Shown: in pieces, positions 7,328-14,199 of the stretch | Layout of the letters: each line of letters begins with the position of its first letter | Position numbering within the stretch: position 1 is the stretch's first letter | Origin: Bacteroidota bacterium | GTDB taxonomy: Bacteria; Bacteroidota; Bacteroidia; Chitinophagales; Chitinophagaceae | DNA: 14,199 nucleotides | Reading direction: 5' to 3' | NCBI GenBank assembly: GCA_023423835.1 | Contig: JAFAEW010000064.1 | Location: 1 to 14,199 of the forward strand | Notes under the pieces: generated by a model | What the model was told of the DNA's origin: nothing | Databases searched by the model: none | The model's input: only the letters and a program-made list of their open reading frames with translations | Program-made: the position numbers and the translations under genes

Positions 7328-10300
7328 ATGGATGACAAAAAGTTATATAATTACGGTCTTTGGGATCTGCCGTTGTGCCTTCTCACCCTGTTTGTCTGCA
7401 TCGCCTTTTTTCCGGGCTGTGCAAAAAAAACGCAGACCTTATTTTCCAAACTTCCTGCTTCCGAAACAGGTATTGATTTTCAAAACATAAATGTCGATTC
7501 CGATACTTTGAATATACTCGACTATTTGTATTATTACAATGGAGCGGGTGTAGCAGTGGGGGATATCAACAACGACGGGCTCGCCGATATATATTTCGCA
7601 AGTAACAATGGCGGAAACAAACTGTATCTAAACAAAGGAAATTTCAAATTTCAAGATATTACGACAACGTCCGGAACAGCCGGAAATGCGGATTGGACAA
7701 CCGGTGTAACGATGGCGGATGTGAACGGCGACGGTCTACTTGATATTTATGTTTGCACGGTTTCAAATCATACACCCTTCGGTTCCTCACACATTTATTT
7801 TCCCAACTCTGTAAATCAGCTTTTTATAAATAACGGCAATAACACTTTTACCGAATCTGCAGAAAAATGGGGACTGAATTTAAAAGGATATAATACACAT
7901 TCCGTTTTTTTTGATTACGATAAGGATGGCGATCTCGACCTCTTTTTGTTGCAACACTCGGTTCACCAGACCGATAATTATGGCGATACTTCCGCAAGAA
8001 GAAAATTTAGTGCAGTGAGCGGTGGAAAATTGTTTAGAAATGACGGCAATCACTTTTCCGATGTTACCGCAGAATCGGGCATCATCAGCAGTTCGCTCGG
8101 CTACGGACTGGGCGTAGCCGTTGCAGATCTAAACCATGATGGGTACGATGACATCTACGTCAGTAACGATTTTCATGAGAATGATTATTACTACGTAAAC
8201 CAGAAAAACGGCACTTTCCGGGAGATGAACAAGGAAGCGTTTGCGCACCACTCCAAATTTTCGATGGGAAATGATATCGCTGATTTTAATAATGACGGAT
8301 GGCCGGATATATTTACGCTCGATATGCTTCCCGAGGATGAAAAAGTATTGAAATCTTCGCAGGGCGATCAGTCATTCGACATTTACAATGCACAGATTAC
8401 TTACGGATATAATTATCAGTATTCGAGAAATTGCCTGCAACTCAACGTGGGAAAAGGAAATCAATTCTCGGATATCGCCCTGTACAGCGGAGTTGCTGCA
8501 ACAGACTGGAGTTGGAGTCCGTTGGTTGCAGATTACGACCTGGATGGTAAAAACGATCTGTTCATTTCAAACGGCATTAAGAACCGTTTAAATGATCTTG
8601 ACTATATCAGGTTTATTTCACAGGATGTTCGCCCTGTCAGCGGACGCGGGAAAGACCACGAAATTCTTGCCCATCTTCCACCTGCTTCCTGGCATAATTA
8701 CATCTTCAAAGGCGAAGACGACCTGAAATTTAAGGATAATTCCACAAGCTGGGGATTTGGTGATTCTTCACTTTCCAATGGCGCTGCCTGGGCTGATTTG
8801 GATAACGATGGCGACCTTGACTTAATTACGAACGATTTGAATTCGGTGGCAGGAATTTACCGCAATAATGTGCTTCAGCAGGATCCTCAAAAGCATTTTC
8901 TCTCTATTTCTCTTACCGGAAAAGCGCCAAACACGTTTGCGGTGGGCACAAAGGTTTTCGTGTTTCAAAACGGAAAAATCAACTATCAGCAATTACAGCC
9001 TTCAAGAGGCTTCATGAGCAGTGTTGAACCCGTTTTGCACTTTGGACTTGACAGCCTGAAAAATGTCGATAGCATCCTTGTTATATGGCCCAATGACCGT
9101 TATCAAGAACTGGAAAATATAGCGGGAGATCAGAAACTGAAGTTGAGTTATGACGAATCCAAAACCAAGGCCATTGAAGACCATTTCGCCTTTGTAAACG
9201 AGATGATCCATTCAAACTCAGAAACCTATTTTACCGATATTACCGCCGCCTCCGGCCTTGATTTCGTTCATAAAGAAAATACCGGATTTGTTGATTTCAA
9301 TCAGCAGCTATTTCTTCCCCATTCAATAGCCACCCAGGGTCCTAAAGTGGCTGTGGCGGATGTAAACGGTGATGGCCTTGAAGATTTTTTTGTTTGCGGA
9401 GCCAAAGGGCAACCTGCACAGCTTTACATCCAACAGAAAGACGGAAAATTTGCGAATTTTCCATCCCCGGTTTTTGAGGAAGATAAAAATTTTGAAGACG
9501 TGGATGCGTTGTTTTTCGACGCAGATAAGGATGGAAATCCTGATTTGTATGTGGTGTCAGGCGGAAATGAATACTCTACCGATTCTTCCACTCTTTACGA
9601 CCGGTTATATGTCAATGACGGGAAGGGAAACTTCTCGCGTTCGGCTGCACTTCCGTTGCCGGCGGGAAATCATTCTGTTGTGCGGGCAGCAGACATCGAT
9701 GGCGATGGCGATCTTGATCTTTTTATTGGAGGAAGATCAGTTCCCAAAAGTTACGGACTTCTTCCGCGATCCTTTCTGCTCAAAAATGACGGTCGCGGAA
9801 ACTTTACGGATGTTACAGAATCAATAATTCCTACTGTCATGCAAATCGGACTCGTAACTGCCGCGGCCTTCACTGATATTGACAACGATGGCGATCCTGA
9901 TCTTATCGTTACCGGGGAATGGATGCAACCGGTTTTGTTCAAAAATGAAGGAGGTAAATTTAAACAAAACGACCTCACACCGGAAGATGCATCTTTAAAA
10001 GGATGGTGGAGCAGTATGCAGATTGCAGACGTGAATCATGACGGCGCACCGGATATTTTACTTGGGAATTTGGGGTTGAACAGTAAGTTGCAGGCATCGG
10101 TCGAATATCCCTTGAAAATGTATCTAAAAGACATTGATGGCAACAACATCAATGATCAGATCGTTGCAATTGCGAAAAACAAACATTATTATCCATGGTT
10201 AGGCAAGGTTGAACTGGAACGGCAGCTTCCCTATTTGAAAAAAACCTACCTCAGTTATTCCAAAATGGCGGGAAAAACGATCAGTGAGATTTTCGGCGAT

Positions 10301-10711
10301 AAGTTGAACGATGCAGCGGTTTTTGAGATCAATAATTTATCCTCGGTCTTGCTGTTAAACGATGGGAAAGGCAATTTTACAGGTGGAAACTTACCGGCCT
10401 CTTTTCAATGGGCACCTGTTTACACCTTTGCGGCCTTTCCTTCATCTTCCGGAGATGGGCTCCTGACGGGTGGCGGCTTTTATGGCGTGCAGCCATATGA
10501 AGGACGATACGATGCGCTTCCAATAATGATGTACAAAACGATGGCAGATGGAAAGTTTTCTCCCTGCCTCCCACTCGGGAAATCGCTCCAATCAATTAAG
10601 GGAGAAGTTCGTGATATTCAGCCTATAAAACTAGCAGGTAACAAAAAAGGATTTCTGATAGCAATTAACAACAAACCAATGGTGTTGCTGCAATTAAATG
10701 AACGCAGATAG
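7328..10711 (+). CDS. Giant FG-GAP/VCBS-repeat lipoprotein with central ASPIC/UnbV domain (paralog 2)
   Basis: 1127 aa, colinear with the preceding gene over its whole length. A purine-rich AGAGAAA precedes ATG 7328. The signal sequence is longer, with an N-region of 11-13 residues, a hydrophobic core to about residue 29 and Cys31 in 'FFPGC', an acceptable but imperfect lipobox. Calcium-loop motifs start at residues 79, 131, 196, 267, 319, 402, 490, then 678, 731, 789, 850, 901 and 935; the fourteenth position (about 1037-1044, 'FPSSSGDG') has lost most acidic ligands. The ASPIC/UnbV-type domain spans about 532-607 ('GTKVFVF' replaces 'GTGTRVTIY'; 'SRGFMSSVEPVLHFGLD'). The role is presumably the same as paralog 1: a surface-anchored, non-enzymatic binding protein. 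Separated from paralog 1 by 182 bases with no terminator and only a poor promoter candidate, so readthrough is possible. The divergence between the copies suggests an old duplication with specialised ligands (inference). Confidence 0.92.
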   Translation: MDDKKLYNYGLWDLPLCLLTLFVCIAFFPGCAKKTQTLFSKLPASETGIDFQNINVDSDTLNILDYLYYYNGAGVAVGDINNDGLADIYFASNNGGNKLYLNKGNFKFQDITTTSGTAGNADWTTGVTMADVNGDGLLDIYVCTVSNHTPFGSSHIYFPNSVNQLFINNGNNTFTESAEKWGLNLKGYNTHSVFFDYDKDGDLDLFLLQHSVHQTDNYGDTSARRKFSAVSGGKLFRNDGNHFSDVTAESGIISSSLGYGLGVAVADLNHDGYDDIYVSNDFHENDYYYVNQKNGTFREMNKEAFAHHSKFSMGNDIADFNNDGWPDIFTLDMLPEDEKVLKSSQGDQSFDIYNAQITYGYNYQYSRNCLQLNVGKGNQFSDIALYSGVAATDWSWSPLVADYDLDGKNDLFISNGIKNRLNDLDYIRFISQDVRPVSGRGKDHEILAHLPPASWHNYIFKGEDDLKFKDNSTSWGFGDSSLSNGAAWADLDNDGDLDLITNDLNSVAGIYRNNVLQQDPQKHFLSISLTGKAPNTFAVGTKVFVFQNGKINYQQLQPSRGFMSSVEPVLHFGLDSLKNVDSILVIWPNDRYQELENIAGDQKLKLSYDESKTKAIEDHFAFVNEMIHSNSETYFTDITAASGLDFVHKENTGFVDFNQQLFLPHSIATQGPKVAVADVNGDGLEDFFVCGAKGQPAQLYIQQKDGKFANFPSPVFEEDKNFEDVDALFFDADKDGNPDLYVVSGGNEYSTDSSTLYDRLYVNDGKGNFSRSAALPLPAGNHSVVRAADIDGDGDLDLFIGGRSVPKSYGLLPRSFLLKNDGRGNFTDVTESIIPTVMQIGLVTAAAFTDIDNDGDPDLIVTGEWMQPVLFKNEGGKFKQNDLTPEDASLKGWWSSMQIADVNHDGAPDILLGNLGLNSKLQASVEYPLKMYLKDIDGNNINDQIVAIAKNKHYYPWLGKVELERQLPYLKKTYLSYSKMAGKTISEIFGDKLNDAAVFEINNLSSVLLLNDGKGNFTGGNLPASFQWAPVYTFAAFPSSSGDGLLTGGGFYGVQPYEGRYDALPIMMYKTMADGKFSPCLPLGKSLQSIKGEVRDIQPIKLAGNKKGFLIAINNKPMVLLQLNERR

Positions 10712-10721
10712 TCTTTGCTAT

Positions 10722-11666
10722 TTACCGGATCGGATAATATATATCTATTTCTACCTGCATGCTGTCCGATTTGGGAAAACTGTCGGATAAATATCTTTCA
10801 AACGGCAGAGCGATCTTCTGAAATTTATGATCCTCGACATAGTTTTCAAGAGAAGTATAAGCTTCGCCGATCTTGTAATACGGTCCTCTGAATCTGGTCA
10901 TGAGAATCCTTGTCTCAGGCATTTGAACCGCCTCAATTTCACCAGCTGATTGCGGTAATTTATTAACCGCAATTCCCGTCATGATGATCAATGAATCCTG
11001 CTGATAGGGTTTGTAATATGCGATCCGCTTTTGTACCTGTGAAAGTTGATTTTTCCGGATGAATCTTTCGAGGCTGCCGTACATCTCCTGGAGGCGACCG
11101 GTTTTCGCGGAAGCGATAATCGTATCCTTAATGGTGATCACGTTCAAATCAACGGTCGTTGTCATTTCGATGGGATATCCGTAATATGCAGTTGGATTTT
11201 CCATGAAGTTTTTCATTCCGGTTGCGATGGAATATCCCAAATCCTTTTCCGGATTTTCGGTCAGCCAGGTAAATATATTCTGCTTGTGCTGAACAACGAT
11301 GTGAAAGCTGTCCTCAACCGTTGTTGGAACGATATGAAAGGTATAATCGGTGGATTTCTTTTCCCGATCTTCCGCAACCGTAAACGACACGGGATTTAAA
11401 ATGTTTATTACAAAAGTTGCTTTATCGTTTGCAATTTTGAAACTTTTTGGCGGAGGGTTCTGATTCAAATCTTCATCCGACCAGACAAGATCGTTGCCGT
11501 CCGGAATCAACTGCCATTTTTTCCAGTTATCAGGAAAACGCATTTTTTCTGCCAGGCCTGAATAGTCGCCATTTACCTTTATAATATCTGTATGTTTAAC
11601 AGGAATGAAATTTAAAATGACCAGCAGAATAACGAACCCAAAAACGATCAGTAGCAGCTTTTTCAT
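10722..11666 (-). CDS. Membrane-anchored SRPBCC-like + GyrI-like effector-binding domain protein
   Basis: 314 aa from ATG at 11664-11666 (minus strand). An upstream in-frame alternative start at 11711 would place 15 residues before the membrane segment and is unlikely. A single hydrophobic N-terminal helix (residues about 3-20, then 'NFIPVKH') anchors or exports it. Residues about 25-155 look like a degraded SRPBCC/START-type region ('FPDNWKKWQLIPDG' near 44-57). Residues about 163-314 look like a GyrI-like/AraC effector-binding domain: 'PIEMTTTVDLNVITIKDTIIAS', 'MPETRILMTRFRGPYYKIGEAYTSLENYV', ending 'MQVEIDIYYPIR', which is the usual closing strand of that fold. There is no helix-turn-helix, so it is not an AraC regulator. 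Such stand-alone domains bind small hydrophobic or cationic molecules; no ligand can be assigned here. The gene converges on paralog 2 with 10 bases between stop codons. Confidence 0.75.
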   Translation of the reverse strand: MKKLLLIVFGFVILLVILNFIPVKHTDIIKVNGDYSGLAEKMRFPDNWKKWQLIPDGNDLVWSDEDLNQNPPPKSFKIANDKATFVINILNPVSFTVAEDREKKSTDYTFHIVPTTVEDSFHIVVQHKQNIFTWLTENPEKDLGYSIATGMKNFMENPTAYYGYPIEMTTTVDLNVITIKDTIIASAKTGRLQEMYGSLERFIRKNQLSQVQKRIAYYKPYQQDSLIIMTGIAVNKLPQSAGEIEAVQMPETRILMTRFRGPYYKIGEAYTSLENYVEDHKFQKIALPFERYLSDSFPKSDSMQVEIDIYYPIR

Positions 11667-11708
11667 CAATAGAAATTTCTGTGAACCTTCACCCAAAAAA
11701 ATCAAGCT

Positions 11709-11716
11709 CAAAGATA
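11709..11716 (-). promoter_or_regulatory. Putative -7 element for the GyrI-like gene
   Basis: On the minus strand this reads TATCTTTG, a full match to the Bacteroidota -7 consensus TAnnTTTG, about 43 bases upstream of the start codon. A TTTG at the expected -33 spacing is not seen (the nearest, at 11728-11731, is only 11 bases away), so support is partial. Confidence 0.35.
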
Positions 11717-11801
11717 AGGGTTCAGTGCAAATGGCTTTATTAATCGACTATAAGGGCGGCACTCGGAACGACATCTGAATTTTCTATTCAAAAGATAACC
11801 T

Positions 11802-11817
11802 CTGATAGCGCTGTCAG
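11802..11817. repeat. 16-bp imperfect palindrome in the divergent intergenic region
   Basis: CTGATAGCGCTGTCAG equals its own reverse complement except for one symmetric pair of positions (T/G). It is followed two bases later by a T5 run. With no loop it is a poor terminator stem; a dimeric protein binding site is the simplest reading. No regulator gene is adjacent. Confidence 0.35.
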
Positions 11818-11904
11818 CGATTTTTCCTTTGTGTTTCATTGAAAACCATAACACATAACCTAAGGTCAGAAGACTTGCAAGATCTTTTCAAAAAATCTCA
11901 AAAA

Positions 11905-11936
11905 TTTGGATAAATCATTTTCAAATCTTACCTTAC
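11905..11936 (+). promoter_or_regulatory. Putative promoter for the hypothetical lipoprotein pair
   Basis: TTTG (11905-11908), a 20-base spacer, then TACCTTAC (11929-11936), a 4-of-6 match to TAnnTTTG at the right distance. Transcription would begin near 11943, leaving a leader of nearly 90 bases that contains the tandem repeat AAAACCAACT/AAAACCAATT (11941-11960). Confidence 0.35.
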
Positions 11937-12030
11937 AATTAAAACCAACTAAAACCAATTAACCCTTTTAAACCCTCAAAAATTGTTTCCCATTCAATCA
12001 AAAGCTAATTATCATCTTAACAACAATTTT

Positions 12031-12597
12031 ATGAAATCAACTCCCATCCCCGTTCTTTTCGTGCGGTGCGTTTTGCGTCTGCAAGGTTGTAAAAAAGAAG
12101 CTAACAATCTGTCAAACAATCTCGAATTTAGTCTTTCAGAAGCTCAAGACTGGTTTACAAGTCAATATACAGCAGAAATACAATCGGCCTCGGAAATTGA
12201 AAAATGGAAACAACCGGTAATATCCACTGACGAATTAATCAGCGTGACAAACGTATCTGTGCAAGACACTCTTCAAAGAAAGAACTATCGTTGGAAATTC
12301 GCACGGGGAACCTTCAATCCCTCACTTAATTTTTATAGCATTGAACTAGGTGAGCACGCTTTTAGGAATGGTGAGTGGGTTTGGAAAAGCTTGAGCCACA
12401 ATAACGTGACAAAAGAGGGTCTTGTAGTTGGCGGCGACATAAACTGCACCGTTAATTCTTCAACTGCCACAATTGGAAAATTCAACGCAATTATGACCAT
12501 TAGGTATACGATCGAGTCAAAATTGAAATGCGGCGGCGTTGAATATTCTACCACAACACCTGGTCAAGCATCTGCGGTATTTGATATAAATTATTAA
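12031..12597 (+). CDS. Hypothetical exported protein, probable lipoprotein with odd signal
   Basis: 188 aa from ATG 12031; an upstream in-frame TTG (11983) would put 16 polar residues before the signal and is rejected. I do not recognise the family. The N-terminus resembles a lipoprotein signal ending 'LQGCKKEANN', with candidate lipidated Cys20, but the hydrophobic core (residues 8-18) contains two arginines and a cysteine, which is unusual. The mature part is small and mixed, with an N-terminal segment 'LSEAQDWFTSQYTAEI' (35-50) of a kind often seen at the start of Bacteroidota secreted hypothetical proteins, many aromatic strand-like residues ('YRWKFARGTFNPSLNFYSIEL'-type stretches, about 86-106) and two cysteines (C139 and C167) late in the chain. 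It is separated by only 9 bases from the next gene, so the two are probably one operon. DNA here is more A/T-rich than the genes to the left. Confidence 0.65.
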   Translation: MKSTPIPVLFVRCVLRLQGCKKEANNLSNNLEFSLSEAQDWFTSQYTAEIQSASEIEKWKQPVISTDELISVTNVSVQDTLQRKNYRWKFARGTFNPSLNFYSIELGEHAFRNGEWVWKSLSHNNVTKEGLVVGGDINCTVNSSTATIGKFNAIMTIRYTIESKLKCGGVEYSTTTPGQASAVFDINY

Positions 12598-12606
12598 TTT
12601 GAAAGC

Positions 12607-13398
12607 ATGTTGAAGATTTCGTATTTAACGCTATTGATTTTTATTGGATGGATACTTCCCCCATTTCCAGAGCAATCCTGTGATGAATTGAAAGCGATTA
12701 AGGTGTTTTCCAAAACTGAAGTCGTTGCATTGGAAACGGGAGAAGTATTATCCTTTATTGACACCGTATCAGTTTATCATTATTCTGATTATTTGATGTA
12801 TCTAATTCCATTTGAACATCAGCATTTCTACGTTCCACAAGCATTTCTAGACGATCCTGAAATAGAGCCTGATTCAATCATTAGTTCAAGGCAGTACTCG
12901 TATTATTTCTTCAAACCCGGCGAGAAGACAGGATATCGGTGGGTACCCTTATATGATTCAACTTTTTTCGCCTATGATTTTGACTCATTTTTGGCACGGC
13001 AATCAAGTTTGAAATTTGATTTTCAAGTACCGGACTCTGCTTATTCTACCACTGGCCTGCTCAAGTACAACCAAAGCGAATCAAGAGAAGTATATTATTT
13101 GAAGAACCCACTGGAAGTTAGTTGTTCAGACTGCGTGGATTCCATAAATGTGTTCTACAATACGATCAACAAAAAGATCGGCTTTTTTTCTTTTGGGCGA
13201 ACCTTAGAAAGTGCCCGGGATAGTAAAATCACTAAACTGCAATTCATCTTTAACCCTATTCCCAACGGCCTTCTTGAATTTGATATTCCGCGCCGAGAAT
13301 TCGTTTTCGGATTTTTTGAATTTACTCCTGAAAATACCGGGGAAGTCGTCGCACTTTTCGACCGCGTAATCAAAGAAAAGTTTCACGATAAGCCATAA
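12607..13398 (+). CDS. Hypothetical exported protein with CxxC motif
   Basis: 263 aa, not recognised. The N-terminus 'MLKISYLTLLIFIGWIL' is a short basic-hydrophobic signal or anchor; Cys25 (EQSC) is not in a good lipobox, so cleavage by ordinary signal peptidase or anchoring is more likely than lipidation. The mature region is rich in Tyr, Phe and Asp and looks beta-rich ('YSYYFFKPGEKTGYRW', 97-112). A CxxC pair (C173, C176; 'VSCSDCVDS') could bind metal or form a disulfide; the flanking sequence is not thioredoxin-like. It starts 9 bases after the preceding stop, and pepT follows after 33 bases, so all three may be transcribed together. Composition is A/T-rich, roughly 33-38% G+C in two 60-base samples (12601, 12721) against about 48% in one sample from the FG-GAP gene (5401). 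Confidence 0.7.
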   Translation: MLKISYLTLLIFIGWILPPFPEQSCDELKAIKVFSKTEVVALETGEVLSFIDTVSVYHYSDYLMYLIPFEHQHFYVPQAFLDDPEIEPDSIISSRQYSYYFFKPGEKTGYRWVPLYDSTFFAYDFDSFLARQSSLKFDFQVPDSAYSTTGLLKYNQSESREVYYLKNPLEVSCSDCVDSINVFYNTINKKIGFFSFGRTLESARDSKITKLQFIFNPIPNGLLEFDIPRREFVFGFFEFTPENTGEVVALFDRVIKEKFHDKP

Positions 13399-13431
13399 AA
13401 AAGTTACTAAATTGGCACTTAAATTTTTTTC

Positions 13432-14199
13432 ATGAAAGATTACCGCCACACTGTTACTGAAAGATTTATCCGATACGCGCAGATTGACACACAAAGCGAC
13501 CCGCAAAGCACCTCTTTTCCTTCAACCGGAAAGCAGAAAAACCTATCCGCGCTTCTGGTGGAGGAGCTGAAAGAGATCGGAATTGAAGATGCGTCAATGG
13601 ATGAAAACGGATATGTTGTTGGAACAGTGCCCGCCAATTCAAATAAAAAGGTGCCCGTACTCTGCTTTTGCAGTCATGTTGATACCGCTCCGGATTGTAG
13701 TGGTTACGAGGTTAAGCCAATTATTCATTACAATTACCAGGGAGGCAATATTGTACTTCCCGACGACCCCACTCAGGTTGTGAGTCCTGCCCGGTTTCCC
13801 TATCTCACTCAAAAAATCGGAATGGATGTTATTACTGCAAGTGGACAGACACTGCTCGGTGCAGACGATAAAAGTGGAGTTGCCATCATCATGGATCTCG
13901 CAAACTATCTGGTGCAACATCCGGAAATAAAGCATGGGGAAATCAAAATCCTATTTACCCCCGACGAGGAAGTGGGAAGGGGCACTGAGAAGCTCGATTT
14001 GAAGAAACTGAATGCGCATTATGCCTATACACTCGATGGCGGAGATGCAGGAGATTTTGAAGATGAAACCTTTAGTGCCGATGGGGTAACAATTACCGTT
14101 TATGGAGTGATTGCCCATCCCGGCGATGCTAAAGGCAAAATGGTAAATGCACTGAAAATTGCCGGAGAAATACTTGCCGCCCTGCCTAAAGAGGAATGG
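13432..14199 (+). CDS. pepT: Peptidase T (tripeptide aminopeptidase, M20B family), N-terminal part
   Basis: Starts at ATG 13432 and runs open for 256 codons to the window end; the full protein is normally about 410 aa, so roughly 60% is seen. PepT is a cytosolic di-zinc aminopeptidase that removes the N-terminal residue from tripeptides. The N-terminus 'ERFIRYAQIDTQSD' (10-23) is typical. Metal and catalytic residues visible: H82 and D84 (SHVDTAPD), bridging D145 (LLGADDKSG), general base E179 with E180 (FTPDEEVGRG), and D202 (YTLDGGDAG). 'AHPGDAKGKMVNAL' (228-241) lies in the dimerisation (lid) domain and carries the conserved His229. The final zinc ligand His lies beyond the window. No substitution of a key residue is seen. 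There is no clear promoter in the 33-base gap before it, so expression with the two upstream genes is possible. Confidence 0.96.
   Translation, partial: MKDYRHTVTERFIRYAQIDTQSDPQSTSFPSTGKQKNLSALLVEELKEIGIEDASMDENGYVVGTVPANSNKKVPVLCFCSHVDTAPDCSGYEVKPIIHYNYQGGNIVLPDDPTQVVSPARFPYLTQKIGMDVITASGQTLLGADDKSGVAIIMDLANYLVQHPEIKHGEIKILFTPDEEVGRGTEKLDLKKLNAHYAYTLDGGDAGDFEDETFSADGVTITVYGVIAHPGDAKGKMVNALKIAGEILAALPKEEW

Larger units (their letters stand above)
11712..12030. other. Divergent intergenic region without genes
   Basis: About 320 bases between the minus-strand GyrI-like gene and the rightward hypothetical pair. No plausible protein or structured RNA gene is visible. It holds a -7 match for the leftward gene, a 16-bp imperfect palindrome (11802-11817), an 8-bp palindrome CTTGCAAG (11874-11881) abutting AAGATCTT, a candidate rightward promoter (11905-11936) and a short tandem-repeat leader (11941-11960). 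From about 11,870 onward it is strongly A/T-rich. Confidence 0.6.

Noticed and set aside
9369..9827. 152-codon plus-strand open frame inside paralog 2
   Set aside because: Out-of-frame shadow of the calcium-loop repeats; similar shadows occur wherever the Asp/Gly-rich repeats recur.
3834..10711. Internal DNA repeats in the FG-GAP genes as a possible repeat array
   Set aside because: The similarity is at protein level, through repeated Asp/Asn/Gly codons; there is no regular nucleotide repeat-spacer structure, so it is not CRISPR or satellite DNA.
11046..11399. 117-codon plus-strand open frame opposite the GyrI-like gene
   Set aside because: The opposite strand encodes a coherent two-domain protein; this frame shows no family features.
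11667..11711. Upstream start for the minus-strand GyrI-like protein
   Set aside because: The extra 15 residues precede the membrane segment and overlap the best -7 match; ATG at 11664-11666 is the natural start.
11983..12030. TTG start adding 16 residues to the hypothetical lipoprotein
   Set aside because: The extension is polar and lies in the A/T-rich leader; ATG 12031 directly precedes the signal-like sequence.

Overview
The window looks like a chromosomal segment from a member of the Bacteroidota, most likely a Chitinophagaceae-type or related environmental lineage. The reasons are a SusC/SusD outer-membrane nutrient-uptake pair, several large surface-type lipoproteins, GyrI-like/SRPBCC membrane proteins, AT-rich leaders without strong Shine-Dalgarno sites, and Bacteroidota-type promoter elements (TTTG / TAnnTTTG). 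The lineage assignment is inference from gene content; no rRNA or tRNA is present. Base composition is moderate in the left two thirds and visibly more AT-rich from about 11,870 to 13,430.

Layout. (1) 2-2754: the 3' part of a SusC-like TonB-dependent receptor, overlapping by one base (TAATG) a complete SusD-like lipoprotein; a strong intrinsic terminator at 2775-2810 closes this unit. (2) 2865-3647: an exported subclass B1 metallo-beta-lactamase-like enzyme with all six zinc ligands, but with Phe at the position where B1 enzymes usually have Asn233. (3) 3834-10711: two tandem paralogous giant lipoproteins (1103 and 1127 aa) built from FG-GAP/VCBS calcium-loop repeats around a central ASPIC/UnbV domain. 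The loops count out as 7 + ASPIC + 7 in the first copy and 7 + ASPIC + 6 (plus one degenerate) in the second, which suggests two seven-bladed propellers per protein. (4) 10722-11666, minus strand: a membrane-anchored SRPBCC + GyrI-like effector-binding protein, convergent with the second giant lipoprotein with only 10 bases between stops. (5) 11667-12030: a divergent intergenic region with putative promoters in both directions and dyad symmetries. (6) 12031-13398: two closely spaced, unrecognised exported proteins; the first has an oddly charged signal sequence. (7) 13432 to the window end: the N-terminal 256 residues of peptidase T (pepT).

How the genes may work together. SusC/SusD form the usual TonB-dependent capture-and-import complex. 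The two giant FG-GAP lipoproteins are probably displayed on the same outer surface and are plausible ligand-binding or adhesion partners. No glycoside hydrolase, regulator or sigma/anti-sigma pair is visible, so the ligand cannot be named. The B1 enzyme would act in the periplasm; whether it hydrolyses beta-lactams or something else is open. The remaining genes look like unrelated housekeeping or lineage-specific genes. No mobile element, CRISPR array, tRNA or rRNA was seen.
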